Positions 1-5,888 of a stretch of 13,070 bases of DNA are shown here, in pieces. This stretch comes from an uncultured Parabacteroides sp. GTDB lineage: Bacteria; Bacteroidota; Bacteroidia; Bacteroidales; Tannerellaceae. Both the position numbers and the translations under genes were made by a program. Under the pieces are notes generated by a model. It was not told where the DNA came from. It made no database searches and saw only the letters and a list, made by a program, of their open reading frames with translations. Each line of letters begins with the position of its first letter. Position 1 is the stretch's first letter. The stretch covers positions 1 through 13,070 of the forward strand of contig USAD01000046.1 of NCBI GenBank assembly GCA_900552415.1, written 5' to 3'.

Positions 1-364
1 CGTGAAGTTAGGGATCAATACGCTGAAAGGTTACGTGAGCGATATGCAGTATGTCTTCACGAAAGAGGGCGCGTCGAGCCTGGGTGGTTTTGCCACGATC
101 GGTAGCATCTTCCCCGACACGTGGAACTGGCGGGCCTTCTGGATGCAGACAGCCTTCCTGTCGATTATCCTGGCCTTCATGAATATCCTGCCGATCCCGG
201 CGTTGGATGGTGGCCACGTGATGTTCCTGCTCTACGAGGTGATCGCTCGTCGTAAGCCAAGCGACAAGTTCCTGGAATATGCCCAGATGGCCGGTATGGC
301 GATCCTGTTCGCCCTGCTGCTCTACGCGAACGGTAACGACCTGTTCCGTTTCGTGTTCAAGTAG
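1..364 (+). CDS. rseP: RIP metalloprotease RseP (site-2 protease), C-terminal part
   Basis: This is the 3' end of a membrane-embedded zinc protease of the S2P/RseP family, which cuts transmembrane substrates such as anti-sigma factors inside the inner membrane. The start lies before the window; the GTG at position 2 is an internal Val codon. The visible 120 residues include the family motif NILPIPALDGGH (about residues 61-72 of the fragment), which carries the Asp that completes the zinc site, flanked by two hydrophobic membrane segments (about 45-66 and 95-110). The N-terminal HExxH motif and the PDZ domains are outside the window. The gene ends with TAG at 362-364, and an intrinsic terminator starts 20 bases later, so this TAG acts as a true stop. 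The family call is secure; the physiological substrate in this organism is not known from sequence. Confidence 0.93.
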   Translation, partial: VKLGINTLKGYVSDMQYVFTKEGASSLGGFATIGSIFPDTWNWRAFWMQTAFLSIILAFMNILPIPALDGGHVMFLLYEVIARRKPSDKFLEYAQMAGMAILFALLLYANGNDLFRFVFK

Positions 365-384
365 GCGATTCATGAAATAAGAGG

Positions 385-424
385 AATCCCCGACGGTACG
401 TTGACGACCGTCGGGGATTTTTTT
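385..424 (+). terminator. Intrinsic terminator of rseP
   Basis: A 13-bp perfect stem (385-397 with 407-419, arm AATCCCCGACGGT) encloses a 9-base loop and runs into seven T residues (418-424). It sits 20 bases after the rseP stop codon and separates rseP from the gene starting at 529. Confidence 0.93.
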
Positions 425-493
425 GTCTCTCGATGTTCGGGTAGCGCCCTATAAACTTTTCCGGTCAATACGGCCGCGCATTAATATTTTTAT

Positions 494-501
494 TACTTTT
501 G
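494..501 (+). promoter_or_regulatory. Probable Bacteroidales -7 box for the pRiA4b-like gene and miaA
   Basis: TACTTTTG matches the Bacteroidales -7 consensus TAnnTTTG and lies 28 bases before the ATG at 529, after the rseP terminator. No clear TTTG -33 element was found 19-21 bases upstream, so the call rests on the -7 box and its position. Confidence 0.5.
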
Positions 502-528
502 GGCGAACAAAAAAATTAAGATGCGATT

Positions 529-1092
529 ATGATTTACAGATTTCTTATGCTGTCAGACGAGGTGGACGATTTCAAACGGGAGATCCGGATCGATTCTGAG
601 GCGACATTTCTGGATTTGCGTAATATAATCCTCGATTCCGTTAAGTATTCGAAGGATCAGATGGACTCATTCTTTATCTGTGATGACGATTGGAGCAAGC
701 GGACCGAGGTGACATTGGTCGAGATGGATACCACATCCGACGAGGACAGTTATACCATGGCGGAGACCCGTCTCGACGAGCTGGTCGAGGAGGAGGGACA
801 ACGTCTGCTGTTCGTCTTCGATAACATGACGGAGCGGGCTTTCTTCATGGAGTTGCGCGAGATCATTCCGGGTCAGGACCTGAAAGAGGCGGTCTGCACG
901 AAGTCCGTGGGTAACGCGCCGGCCCAACTGATCTCGTTCGATGATTTCTAGTCGAATAAAAGTGGCTCATCCGATCTGGGTGAGGATTTTTATGGGGATT
1001 CGGAATACGATATCGACGAGTTGGACCGCGAGGGCTTCGAGGGCCTGGGCGACGGTCCGATGGATAACCCCTACGATGACGACCGTTATTGA
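529..1092 (+). CDS. pRiA4b ORF-3-like (TnpR passenger-type) acidic protein, interrupted by an in-frame TAG
   Basis: Residues 1-140 resemble the plasmid pRiA4b ORF-3-like family (PF07929-type, often labelled IS1096 passenger TnpR family). The biochemical role is unknown; in Bacteroidales it is a stand-alone chromosomal protein, not a mobile-element marker. The frame meets TAG at 949-951 (codon 141), then stays open for 46 codons of very acidic sequence (for example DLGEDFYGD and [10 protein letters not shown]) and ends in TGA at 1090-1092. That TGA overlaps the miaA ATG as TGATG, the usual form of a translationally coupled pair, so the original gene almost certainly ran to 1092 (187 codons). 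If TAG stops translation, the product is a 140-residue protein lacking the acidic tail, and miaA loses direct coupling. The start at 529 is preceded by an A-rich leader. The extended frame is well supported; whether it is translated is not known. Confidence 0.75.
949..951 (+). other. In-frame amber codon inside the pRiA4b-like gene
   Basis: TAG lies between TTC (Phe 140) and TCG, in frame with both the upstream domain and a 46-codon acidic extension. No frameshift is needed to join the two halves. A single base change from CAG, GAG, AAG, TCG, TTG, TGG or TAC/TAT would produce it. Confidence 0.9.
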
Positions 1093-2015
1093 TGAATAAC
1101 CTGATCGTCTTATTGGGGCCGACGGGAGTCGGAAAAACGGAATTGAGCTTGCGTGTGGCGGAGCGGTTCGGCTCGCCCATTCTCTCGTCCGATTCCCGTC
1201 AGCTTTTCCGTGAGCTGCCCATCGGCACGGCCGCTCCAACCCCGGAGCAGATGAGCCGTGTCAAGCATTACTTCGTCGGCACGCTCTCCATTCACGACTA
1301 TTACAGCGCCAGCAATTTTGAGGAGGAGGCGATCGCCTTGATCCATGAGTTGCATCGTTCGATCCCGACGGTGGTCATGACCGGCGGCTCAATGATGTAT
1401 ATCGATGCCGTATGCAAGGGGATCGACGATATCCCTACGGTCCTTCCTGAGGTCCGTGAGGCCGCCTGGCGCGATTATGAGGAGAAGGGGTTGGATTATC
1501 TGCTGGAGGAGCTGAAACGTGTCGATCCGGTCCATTACAACCAGGTGGACCGTAACAATTATAAGCGGGTGGTCCATGCGATCGAGATCTGCCGGCAGGC
1601 CGGCGTACCCTATTCTTCCTTGCGGACGAACCAGCCCAAGCGGCGGGACTTCCGGATCATTCAGGTGGGCCTGACCCGCGATCGTGAGGAACTGTGCGAC
1701 CGCATCAACCGCCGTGTGGACCAGATGATGGCCGATGGCCTGCTCGAGGAGGCACGGCGGGTTTATCCTTTCCGTCACCTGAACTCATTGAATACGGTCG
1801 GCTACAAGGAGCTGTTCAACTATTTCGACGGCACCTGGACGCTCGAGATGGCCGTGGAGAAGATCAAACGCGACTCGCGGGTCTACGCCCGCAAGCAGAT
1901 GACTTGGTTCAGGCGCGACCCGCGAATCACGTGGTTTCATCCCGATCAGGAACGGGAGATATTCTCATTTCTTGAAGACCAGATAAACAGCGGCCACCAG
2001 GAAGAGGCAGGCTAG
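1092..2015 (+). CDS. miaA: tRNA dimethylallyltransferase MiaA
   Basis: MiaA transfers a dimethylallyl group to N6 of adenosine-37 in tRNAs that read codons starting with U, in the cytoplasm. The protein is 307 residues, normal for the family. The P-loop GPTGVGKT is at residues 9-16, followed by the [17 protein letters not shown] substrate region, a GGSMMYIDA segment, and the tRNA-contact stretch near [14 protein letters not shown]. The ATG at 1092 is chosen because it overlaps the stop of the preceding extended gene (TGATG) and places the P-loop at the usual distance; a TTG one codon earlier is less likely. The stop is TAG at 2013-2015. Reading through it would add about 98 residues antisense to the next gene, so it is a real terminator of translation. 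The last 51 bases overlap the 3' end of the convergent DUF486 gene. Confidence 0.96.
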   Translation: MNNLIVLLGPTGVGKTELSLRVAERFGSPILSSDSRQLFRELPIGTAAPTPEQMSRVKHYFVGTLSIHDYYSASNFEEEAIALIHELHRSIPTVVMTGGSMMYIDAVCKGIDDIPTVLPEVREAAWRDYEEKGLDYLLEELKRVDPVHYNQVDRNNYKRVVHAIEICRQAGVPYSSLRTNQPKRRDFRIIQVGLTRDREELCDRINRRVDQMMADGLLEEARRVYPFRHLNSLNTVGYKELFNYFDGTWTLEMAVEKIKRDSRVYARKQMTWFRRDPRITWFHPDQEREIFSFLEDQINSGHQEEAG

Positions 2016-2336
2016 GGCATGGTTCCATTTGAACGACTCGCCCTTGAACGCGATCGTGCTGAAGCCGACGAAGACCACCAGCGTAATCACCTCCTGGATC
2101 ACCTTGAGCTGGATCAGGCTGAACGGGCCGCCGTTCTCGCGGAAGCCGATCCGGTTGGCGGGCACCTGAAAACAGTATTCGAAAAAGGCCAGGAACCAGC
2201 TGAAGAGGATCACGCCGATCAGGGGCAGGTGCTCGAACCAGCTGAATTGTTGTTTCATCTTCAAATGCCCGTACCAGGCGCAGGTCATGAAGATGTTCGA
2301 GACGATTAGCATTAAAATCGTATAAACTCCTTGCAT
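1965..2336 (-). CDS. DUF486 / DMT-family small membrane protein
   Basis: A 123-residue hydrophobic protein with four predicted membrane segments (about residues 3-22, 36-54, 80-98 and 103-121), matching the DUF486 family of short drug/metabolite-transporter-like proteins. Such four-helix proteins may act as dimers, but the substrate is unknown. The central loop [14 protein letters not shown] is typical of the family. It starts two bases after the ttcA stop (TAG, AT, ATG), so the two genes are cotranscribed and probably coupled. Its end runs 51 bases into the convergent miaA coding sequence; both reading frames are intact across the overlap. Family assignment is good; transport function is inference. 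Confidence 0.85.
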   Translation of the reverse strand: MQGVYTILMLIVSNIFMTCAWYGHLKMKQQFSWFEHLPLIGVILFSWFLAFFEYCFQVPANRIGFRENGGPFSLIQLKVIQEVITLVVFVGFSTIAFKGESFKWNHALACLFLVAAVYLVFKK

Positions 2337-2338
2337 AT

Positions 2339-3085
2339 CTATTTTATTTTATGGGGTAAATAATCGGTTTGGATGTTGCTCATGCTGTTCCATAGGCTCG
2401 AGCGGGCGTCCGGGTTGGCCGCTTCCAGTTGGGCCAGGAGTTGCTTCATGTCCGAGCGGCTCGAGCCGGACTCGTAAGGGCAGTTCTTGAGCTGTTTCCT
2501 GTAGCCGAGCGCTTGCGCCATCGCCTCCAGCTCAGTCTCCTTGACCAGGCAGAGCGGCCGGATGAGCGTCATGTCGAACTTGTCCATCTTGAGGCGGGGC
2601 GGCATCGTGCCGAAAGCGCCCTGGTGGGTCAGGTTCATCAGCAGCGTCTCCAGGATGTCGTCCTGGTGATGGCCGAGGGCGATCTTGCCGCAACCTTCCC
2701 GCTTGGCGATCTCGAACAGCGCCTTCCGGCGGGTCCACGAGCAGAGGAAACAGGGCGACTTGCGCCGGTCTGTCGAGGCGTCGAAGCGGGTCTCGTGCAG
2801 GATGAAGGGGAAGCCGTAGGCCTCGGCGCGCGAGCGCAGGTAGTCGATGTCGGAGGCGTAAGGGATATTGCTCATGACCACATGGGCGACCACCACCTCG
2901 AAGCGAGGGTTGAAGATCCGCGACCGGCGACCGAGCAGGTCGACCAGCGCCAGCGAGTCCTTTCCGCCCGAGAGCCCCACCAGCAGGCGGTCGCCCTCGT
3001 CGATCAGCCCATAGTCGAAGATCGCCTTCTTGACCTTCTCCTCGATCCGCCGGATCAATCGTCTCTCCTCTGTTCGCTGTTCCAT
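2339..3085 (-). CDS. ttcA: TtcA-like tRNA 2-thiocytidine biosynthesis PP-loop protein
   Basis: This 248-residue cytoplasmic enzyme belongs to the ATP-dependent PP-loop tRNA thiolases; TtcA adds sulfur to cytidine-32 of certain tRNAs using an Fe-S cluster. The PP-loop SGGKDS is at residues 39-44. The TtcA-type GHHQDD motif is at 138-143, and the three cluster cysteines appear as C112xxC115 (CFLC) and C202 (KNCPYESG). The ATG at 3085 is preceded on the minus strand by a purine-rich AAGAAGGAAG ribosome site and a promoter box at 3119-3112. The stop is TAG at 2341-2339, two bases before the DUF486 start; a further in-frame TAA follows nine codons later. A related TilS-like role is less likely given the cysteine pattern and the short C-terminus. 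Confidence 0.88.
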   Translation of the reverse strand: MEQRTEERRLIRRIEEKVKKAIFDYGLIDEGDRLLVGLSGGKDSLALVDLLGRRSRIFNPRFEVVVAHVVMSNIPYASDIDYLRSRAEAYGFPFILHETRFDASTDRRKSPCFLCSWTRRKALFEIAKREGCGKIALGHHQDDILETLLMNLTHQGAFGTMPPRLKMDKFDMTLIRPLCLVKETELEAMAQALGYRKQLKNCPYESGSSRSDMKQLLAQLEAANPDARSSLWNSMSNIQTDYLPHKIK

Positions 3086-3111
3086 CTGTCTTCCTTCTTT
3101 TTTCCCGGGCG

Positions 3112-3119
3112 CGAAGGTA
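3112..3119 (-). promoter_or_regulatory. Probable -7 box of the ttcA-DUF486 operon
   Basis: On the minus strand TACCTTCG (TAnnTTYG type) lies 26 bases before the ttcA ATG. No clear -33 TTTG was found. The region between 3085 and 3235 holds divergent promoters for ttcA and the CDF gene. Confidence 0.55.
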
Positions 3120-3204
3120 GTAAAAGTATTTGTTCCGTGGATTTATGCCCTTACTTTTAATTGGGTTTCCCGGCTGCCGTGAGGGCCGGAAGGGATAAAT
3201 GACG

Positions 3205-3212
3205 TATCTTCG
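3205..3212 (+). promoter_or_regulatory. Probable -7 box of the CDF transporter gene
   Basis: TATCTTCG followed by CGGG resembles the Bacteroidales TAnnTTYG box. It lies 22 bases before the ATG at 3235 and inside the longer open frame that begins at 3199, which argues that translation starts at 3235. Confidence 0.55.
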
Positions 3213-3234
3213 CGGGAAAAAGATTAGGCGATTT

Positions 3235-4134
3235 ATGGGACATCATCATCATCACGGGCTGCCCGGGGCGGGCGGCTCTTTGAACCGGATTTTTATCGTT
3301 TGCATCGTGCTCAACCTGCTTTTCGTGGGGGTGGAGGCTGCCGTTGGCTTGCTTTATCATTCGCTGGGACTGCTCTCGGACGCCGGCCACAACCTGAGCG
3401 ACGTGTTCAGCCTCGTCCTGGCGCTGGTCGCCTTCCGGCTGGCGAGGCAACCGGTCAGCGCGCATTTCACTTATGGCTATAAGAAATCGACCATCCTGAT
3501 CTCGCTGGTCAATGCGGTCATCCTGCTGGTCGCGGTCGGGGCGATCATTATCGAGAGCGTTTACCGGCTGAGGCATCCGCAGCCGCTCTCCGGGCTGGCG
3601 ATCAGCTGGACCGCCGGCGTGGGGATCGTCGTGAACGGCCTGACGACCTGGCTCCTGACGCGCGACCGGAAGAGGGACCTGAACGTGCATGGCGCTTATC
3701 TCCATATGTTGATGGATACCCTGGTGTCGGTCGGTGTCGTGATCTCGGGCCTCGTGATCCGTTATACCGGCTGGGCGTGGGTCGATACGGCCGTGAGCCT
3801 GGCGATCGCCGTGGTGATCCTGGTCTCGACCTTCAACCTGCTGCGCGAGAGTCTTTTCTTGTCGATCGACGCGGTGCCCTCGTCGGTCGACCTGGAGCGG
3901 CTGCGGGCCCGGCTCGATGCCGTGCCGGCCCTGAGGTGGTGGCATCACCTGCATGTCTGGGCCATCAGCACGACCGAGAACGCGGCGACGCTTCATGTGG
4001 TGGTCGATAGCCTGGAGGAGATGGCCGGCGTGAAGCGTGAGCTGAAGGCGCTCTTCCATGCCGAGGGGATCGGCCATTGCACGATCGAGTTCGAGACGAC
4101 CGGGGCGCCTTGCGACGAGGCGGATTGCCGTTGA
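3235..4134 (+). CDS. Cation diffusion facilitator (CDF, CzcD/ZitB-like) metal exporter
   Basis: An inner-membrane proton-driven exporter, most likely for Zn(II) and related ions, 299 residues long. It has six predicted membrane segments in the first 210 residues and a cytoplasmic ferredoxin-like C-terminal domain (about 210-290, with HHLHVWAISTTENAATLHVVV). The transport site shows the two HxxxD pairs of Zn/Cd-type CDFs: H52-D56 (GHNLSD) and H157-D161 (HMLMD). The N-terminus MGHHHHHG carries five consecutive histidines, a likely metal-binding cytoplasmic tail. The start at 3235 is preferred over 3199 because the -7 box lies between them and because the His-rich start suits the family. The gene is single and divergent from ttcA. 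No metal-responsive operator was recognised. Confidence 0.92.
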   Translation: MGHHHHHGLPGAGGSLNRIFIVCIVLNLLFVGVEAAVGLLYHSLGLLSDAGHNLSDVFSLVLALVAFRLARQPVSAHFTYGYKKSTILISLVNAVILLVAVGAIIIESVYRLRHPQPLSGLAISWTAGVGIVVNGLTTWLLTRDRKRDLNVHGAYLHMLMDTLVSVGVVISGLVIRYTGWAWVDTAVSLAIAVVILVSTFNLLRESLFLSIDAVPSSVDLERLRARLDAVPALRWWHHLHVWAISTTENAATLHVVVDSLEEMAGVKRELKALFHAEGIGHCTIEFETTGAPCDEADCR

Positions 4135-4154
4135 CGGGCCGGGCGGCCGGGGGC

Positions 4155-4199
4155 GAAAAAAAAAGGCGAACGAGGCTTGCCTTCGTGCCTCGTTCGCCT
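4155..4199 (-). terminator. Intrinsic terminator of the DUF6261-like gene
   Basis: A 13-bp stem (4164-4176 with 4187-4199, arm AGGCGAACGAGGC) with a 10-base loop is followed on the minus strand by a run of nine T residues (4164-4156 read in reverse). It lies 9 bases after the stop codon at 4208. In the plus direction there is no T tract, so the convergent CDF gene shares only the hairpin. Confidence 0.92.
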
Positions 4200-4207
4200 G
4201 GCGGCGA

Positions 4208-5029
4208 TTAAATATCGCCCGGCGAGCCGCCCTCTTCCGGATCGGTCGGCTCCTCGCCACCGGGCTCCGACGGGTCGGTGCCCGGCAGGACGGGGTCGGG
4301 CGTTTCCTCTTGCGTCTTGCCGCTCCGTAGGTTATAGAGGTTATTCACCTCGCGGAGGGTCGCGTTGAAGCCCAGGATGAATTCCGCGGTCACGTCGGTC
4401 GGCGCGCAGACGCTCTCGGCCAGCGTGATGACCCGGATCGCCTCATAGAGCGGGTCGATCTGCTTGCGCAGGTCGGCGACCGGCTCCTGCTTGTCGGCCT
4501 CCGCGTCGCGGGCCCGTTGGGCGGTGAGGGCGACATACTGGTCGTTGATCGTCTTCAGCTCGGCGACCTGCTCGGTCAGGTGCAGCGTCGCCAGGTGTGT
4601 CTTCGCCTCCTCCGCCTCGAGGTCGAGCAAGAGGCCATTGATCTGGACGCTCTCCTGCTGCGCCGGGGCGGTCTGGATGCTCTTGTAGGGGCGGGTGACG
4701 CGCTCGAGCCAGATGGCCGCCTTGCCCAGGGCGGTGTCGGGCAGGCTCGTGTAGCTGCTGATGACGCCGAAGAGGAGAGACAGCAGGTTGTCGCGTTGCT
4801 TGTCGAGCAGGTCGAGCGTCTCGGTCAGCTCGCTCGACGATGTCCAGTTGACCCGCCGTTGCAGCTTGTCCACCAGCTCGGTGAACTCCGCGAACTCGGC
4901 GGCGGTCAGGCCCAGGGCCTCCGGCGTCGCGGTCTCGATCAGCACGCGCAGGCGGCTCATCAGGTTCAGGTACTCGGCCGCGTTGAGTTTTTTCAATGAA
5001 ATGAAAAGTAATACGGTAAGTGTTCTCAT
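4208..5029 (-). CDS. DUF6261-like helical protein
   Basis: A 273-residue protein of unknown function resembling Bacteroidetes DUF6261 proteins. The N-terminal LKKLNAAEYLNLMSRL segment looks like the conserved opening of that family, so the ATG at 5029 is kept. The short hydrophobic stretch at residues 3-11 is probably not a signal peptide, because it has no h-region or cleavage site of normal size. Most of the protein is predicted helical with Leu/Ala-rich, coiled-coil-like segments (about 60-95 and 130-200). The last 30 residues are a low-complexity Pro/Glu/Asp/Gly tail starting near PDPVLPGTDP. No catalytic motif was recognised. The gene is alone, flanked upstream by the 41-bp palindromic array and downstream by its own terminator. 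Gene reality is secure; the family call is from memory of the opening motif. Confidence 0.75.
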   Translation of the reverse strand: MRTLTVLLFISLKKLNAAEYLNLMSRLRVLIETATPEALGLTAAEFAEFTELVDKLQRRVNWTSSSELTETLDLLDKQRDNLLSLLFGVISSYTSLPDTALGKAAIWLERVTRPYKSIQTAPAQQESVQINGLLLDLEAEEAKTHLATLHLTEQVAELKTINDQYVALTAQRARDAEADKQEPVADLRKQIDPLYEAIRVITLAESVCAPTDVTAEFILGFNATLREVNNLYNLRSGKTQEETPDPVLPGTDPSEPGGEEPTDPEEGGSPGDI

Positions 5030-5079
5030 ATTATAATTGTTTTAAGTTGATAAAATGCTTGTTGTTATCCTGTCGTCCG

Positions 5080-5304
5080 CCATTCCGTCGCGGGAATGGG
5101 GTTCCTGAGGGCCAGCGGCGCCATTCCGTCGCGGGAATGGGATCCCTGAGTGCCAGCGGCGCCATTTTGTCGACGGAATGGGATTCCTGAGTGTCGGCGG
5201 CGCCATTCTGTCGACGGAATGGGATCCCTGAGTGCCAGCGGTGCCATTCCGTGTCGGGAATGGGATTCCTGAGAGCCAGCGGCGCCATTCCGTCGAGGGA
5301 ATGG
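5080..5304. repeat. Six-copy palindromic tandem repeat, 41-bp period
   Basis: Six copies of a 20-bp imperfect palindrome (type CCATTCCGTCGCGGGAATGG) start at 5080, 5121, 5162, 5203, 5244 and 5285, exactly 41 bp apart. They are joined by 21-bp linkers that keep the core CCTGAG, then GCCAGCGGCG. The stem is 7 bp (CCATTCC/GGAATGG) around a 6-base loop. Copies 3 and 4 change the left arm to CCATTTT and CCATTCT, leaving G-U pairs if the plus strand is transcribed, and extend to ten paired positions through GTCGAC. The array fills the gap between the lipoprotein stop (5308) and the DUF6261-like start (5029), and begins 3 bases after the lipoprotein stop codon. On the minus strand the unit has no stop codon in any frame. 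Confidence 0.92.
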
Positions 5305-5307
5305 CTC

Positions 5308-5715
5308 TCAAGGCTCGGGCGCGATCCGGTATTTATCTGGACTGTTGCATATAACCCAAAAGAGATCATTCTCCTTCGAATACAGGACACGCTCGCCCGA
5401 CAAGGTATAGATCAGGTTGCCGTTCTCCAGGCTGGAACTGGCGTGATCCCAAACGATGACATAGTTTTCTCCCCTGATTTCGACGAGGTAGACCCACGGG
5501 ATGAACCCGTCGTAAGCGCCTACCCGTCCCGTGGCGACCGAGTCCACCACCTGCACCAGCCATCCGGGAGACTGTATCTTGTCGTCCTTGACGACGATCT
5601 CCTCTCCGCCCGGGACGGGATAGCTTTGGGTGTCGTCGCATGCGTTGGCGATGACCGCCAGGATGAAAACGAGACATGGCGTGATCGTTTTCCAAAAAGA
5701 ATCAGACTTTCTCAT
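5308..5715 (-). CDS. Small predicted lipoprotein of unknown function
   Basis: A 135-residue secreted protein that I do not recognise. The N-terminus has basic residues (MRKSD), a hydrophobic core (about residues 12-23) and a lipobox-like IANAC with Cys26, followed by DD. Acidic residues just after the lipidated Cys fit outer-membrane, possibly surface-exposed, lipoproteins of Bacteroidetes. The mature part is about 110 residues, rich in short beta-type segments with many aromatics (GFIPWVYLVEI, NDLFWVICN). The ATG at 5715 lies about 29 bases after a good promoter box. The stop (TGA, 5310-5308) is followed after three bases by the first palindrome of the 41-bp array. It may be read together with the DUF6261-like gene, but the 278-base gap makes that uncertain. 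Confidence 0.75.
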   Translation of the reverse strand: MRKSDSFWKTITPCLVFILAVIANACDDTQSYPVPGGEEIVVKDDKIQSPGWLVQVVDSVATGRVGAYDGFIPWVYLVEIRGENYVIVWDHASSSLENGNLIYTLSGERVLYSKENDLFWVICNSPDKYRIAPEP

Positions 5716-5743
5716 AAGCTTATGAATTATGGATTTGTCCCCC

Positions 5744-5774
5744 CTAAGGTAGGAATTTTGTTCTGACTCGCAAG
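5744..5774 (-). promoter_or_regulatory. Promoter of the small lipoprotein gene
   Basis: On the minus strand CTTG (5774-5771) and TACCTTAG (5751-5744) are separated by 19 bases, close to the Bacteroidales -33 TTTG and -7 TAnnTTTG arrangement. The leader to the ATG at 5715 would be short, about 20-25 bases. Confidence 0.55.
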
Positions 5775-5795
5775 GGGTTGGGCGGATTATTTTTA

Positions 5796-5814
5796 GGGGA
5801 GGGCGGGGGATGGG
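5796..5814 (+). other. G-quadruplex motif with very short loops
   Basis: The plus strand reads GGGG, A, GGG, C, GGGGG, AT, GGG: four G tracts with loops of 1, 1 and 2 bases, the type expected to fold most stably. It is the template strand for the flanking minus-strand genes and lies between the operon-end hairpin and the lipoprotein promoter. Confidence 0.7.
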
Positions 5815-5820
5815 TAAGCG

Positions 5821-5861
5821 GAAGGGCGAACGGGGATCGTGTGATCCGTCGTTCGCCCTTC
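5821..5861 (-). terminator. Long hairpin at the end of the keto-sugar operon, no T tract
   Basis: The arms GAAGGGCGAACG (5821-5832) and CGTTCGCCCTTC (5850-5861) form a perfect 12-bp stem, capped by an inner 5-bp stem (5834-5838 with 5843-5847) with a GTGT loop. It starts 27 bases after the stop of the DUF1080 gene. No T run follows; on the minus strand a C-rich, G-poor stretch follows instead. Transcription end or mRNA 3'-end protection is inferred. Confidence 0.6.
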
Positions 5862-5888
5862 TTATTGATTAGCGGTTATCGCCAGTAC

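Noticed and set aside
362..364. Complete reassignment of TAG to a sense codon in this genome
   Set aside because: The rseP TAG is followed by an intrinsic terminator before any other stop in frame, and the miaA TAG would add about 98 residues antisense to the DUF486 gene. TAG must stop translation in these genes.
949..951. Pyrrolysine at the in-frame TAG codons
   Set aside because: Neither gene is a methylamine methyltransferase, no pyl gene is present in the window, and the trait is not known in Bacteroidales.
529..1092. Mobile element signal from the TnpR/IS1096-passenger family name
   Set aside because: The family name is historical. No transposase, inverted repeats or target duplications are present, and the gene is coupled to the housekeeping gene miaA.
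2429..3160. Plus-strand frame of 243 codons
   Set aside because: Antisense to ttcA, which has its full motif set.
3199..3234. Upstream start for the CDF exporter at 3199
   Set aside because: The extra twelve codons contain the probable -7 promoter box, so the ATG at 3235 fits better.
3157..4260. Long minus-strand frame of 367 codons
   Set aside because: It is antisense to the well-supported CDF exporter and has an Arg/His/Gln/Asp-rich composition typical of a shadow frame in GC-rich DNA.
5080..5304. CRISPR-like appearance of the regularly spaced repeats
   Set aside because: The linkers between the palindromes are themselves conserved copies, so there are no variable spacers, and no cas gene is nearby.
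5031..5390. Minus-strand open frames running through the palindromic array (three frames)
   Set aside because: The 41-bp unit simply lacks stop codons on that strand. The peptides are low-complexity repeats, start inside the lipoprotein gene in another frame, and show no family features.
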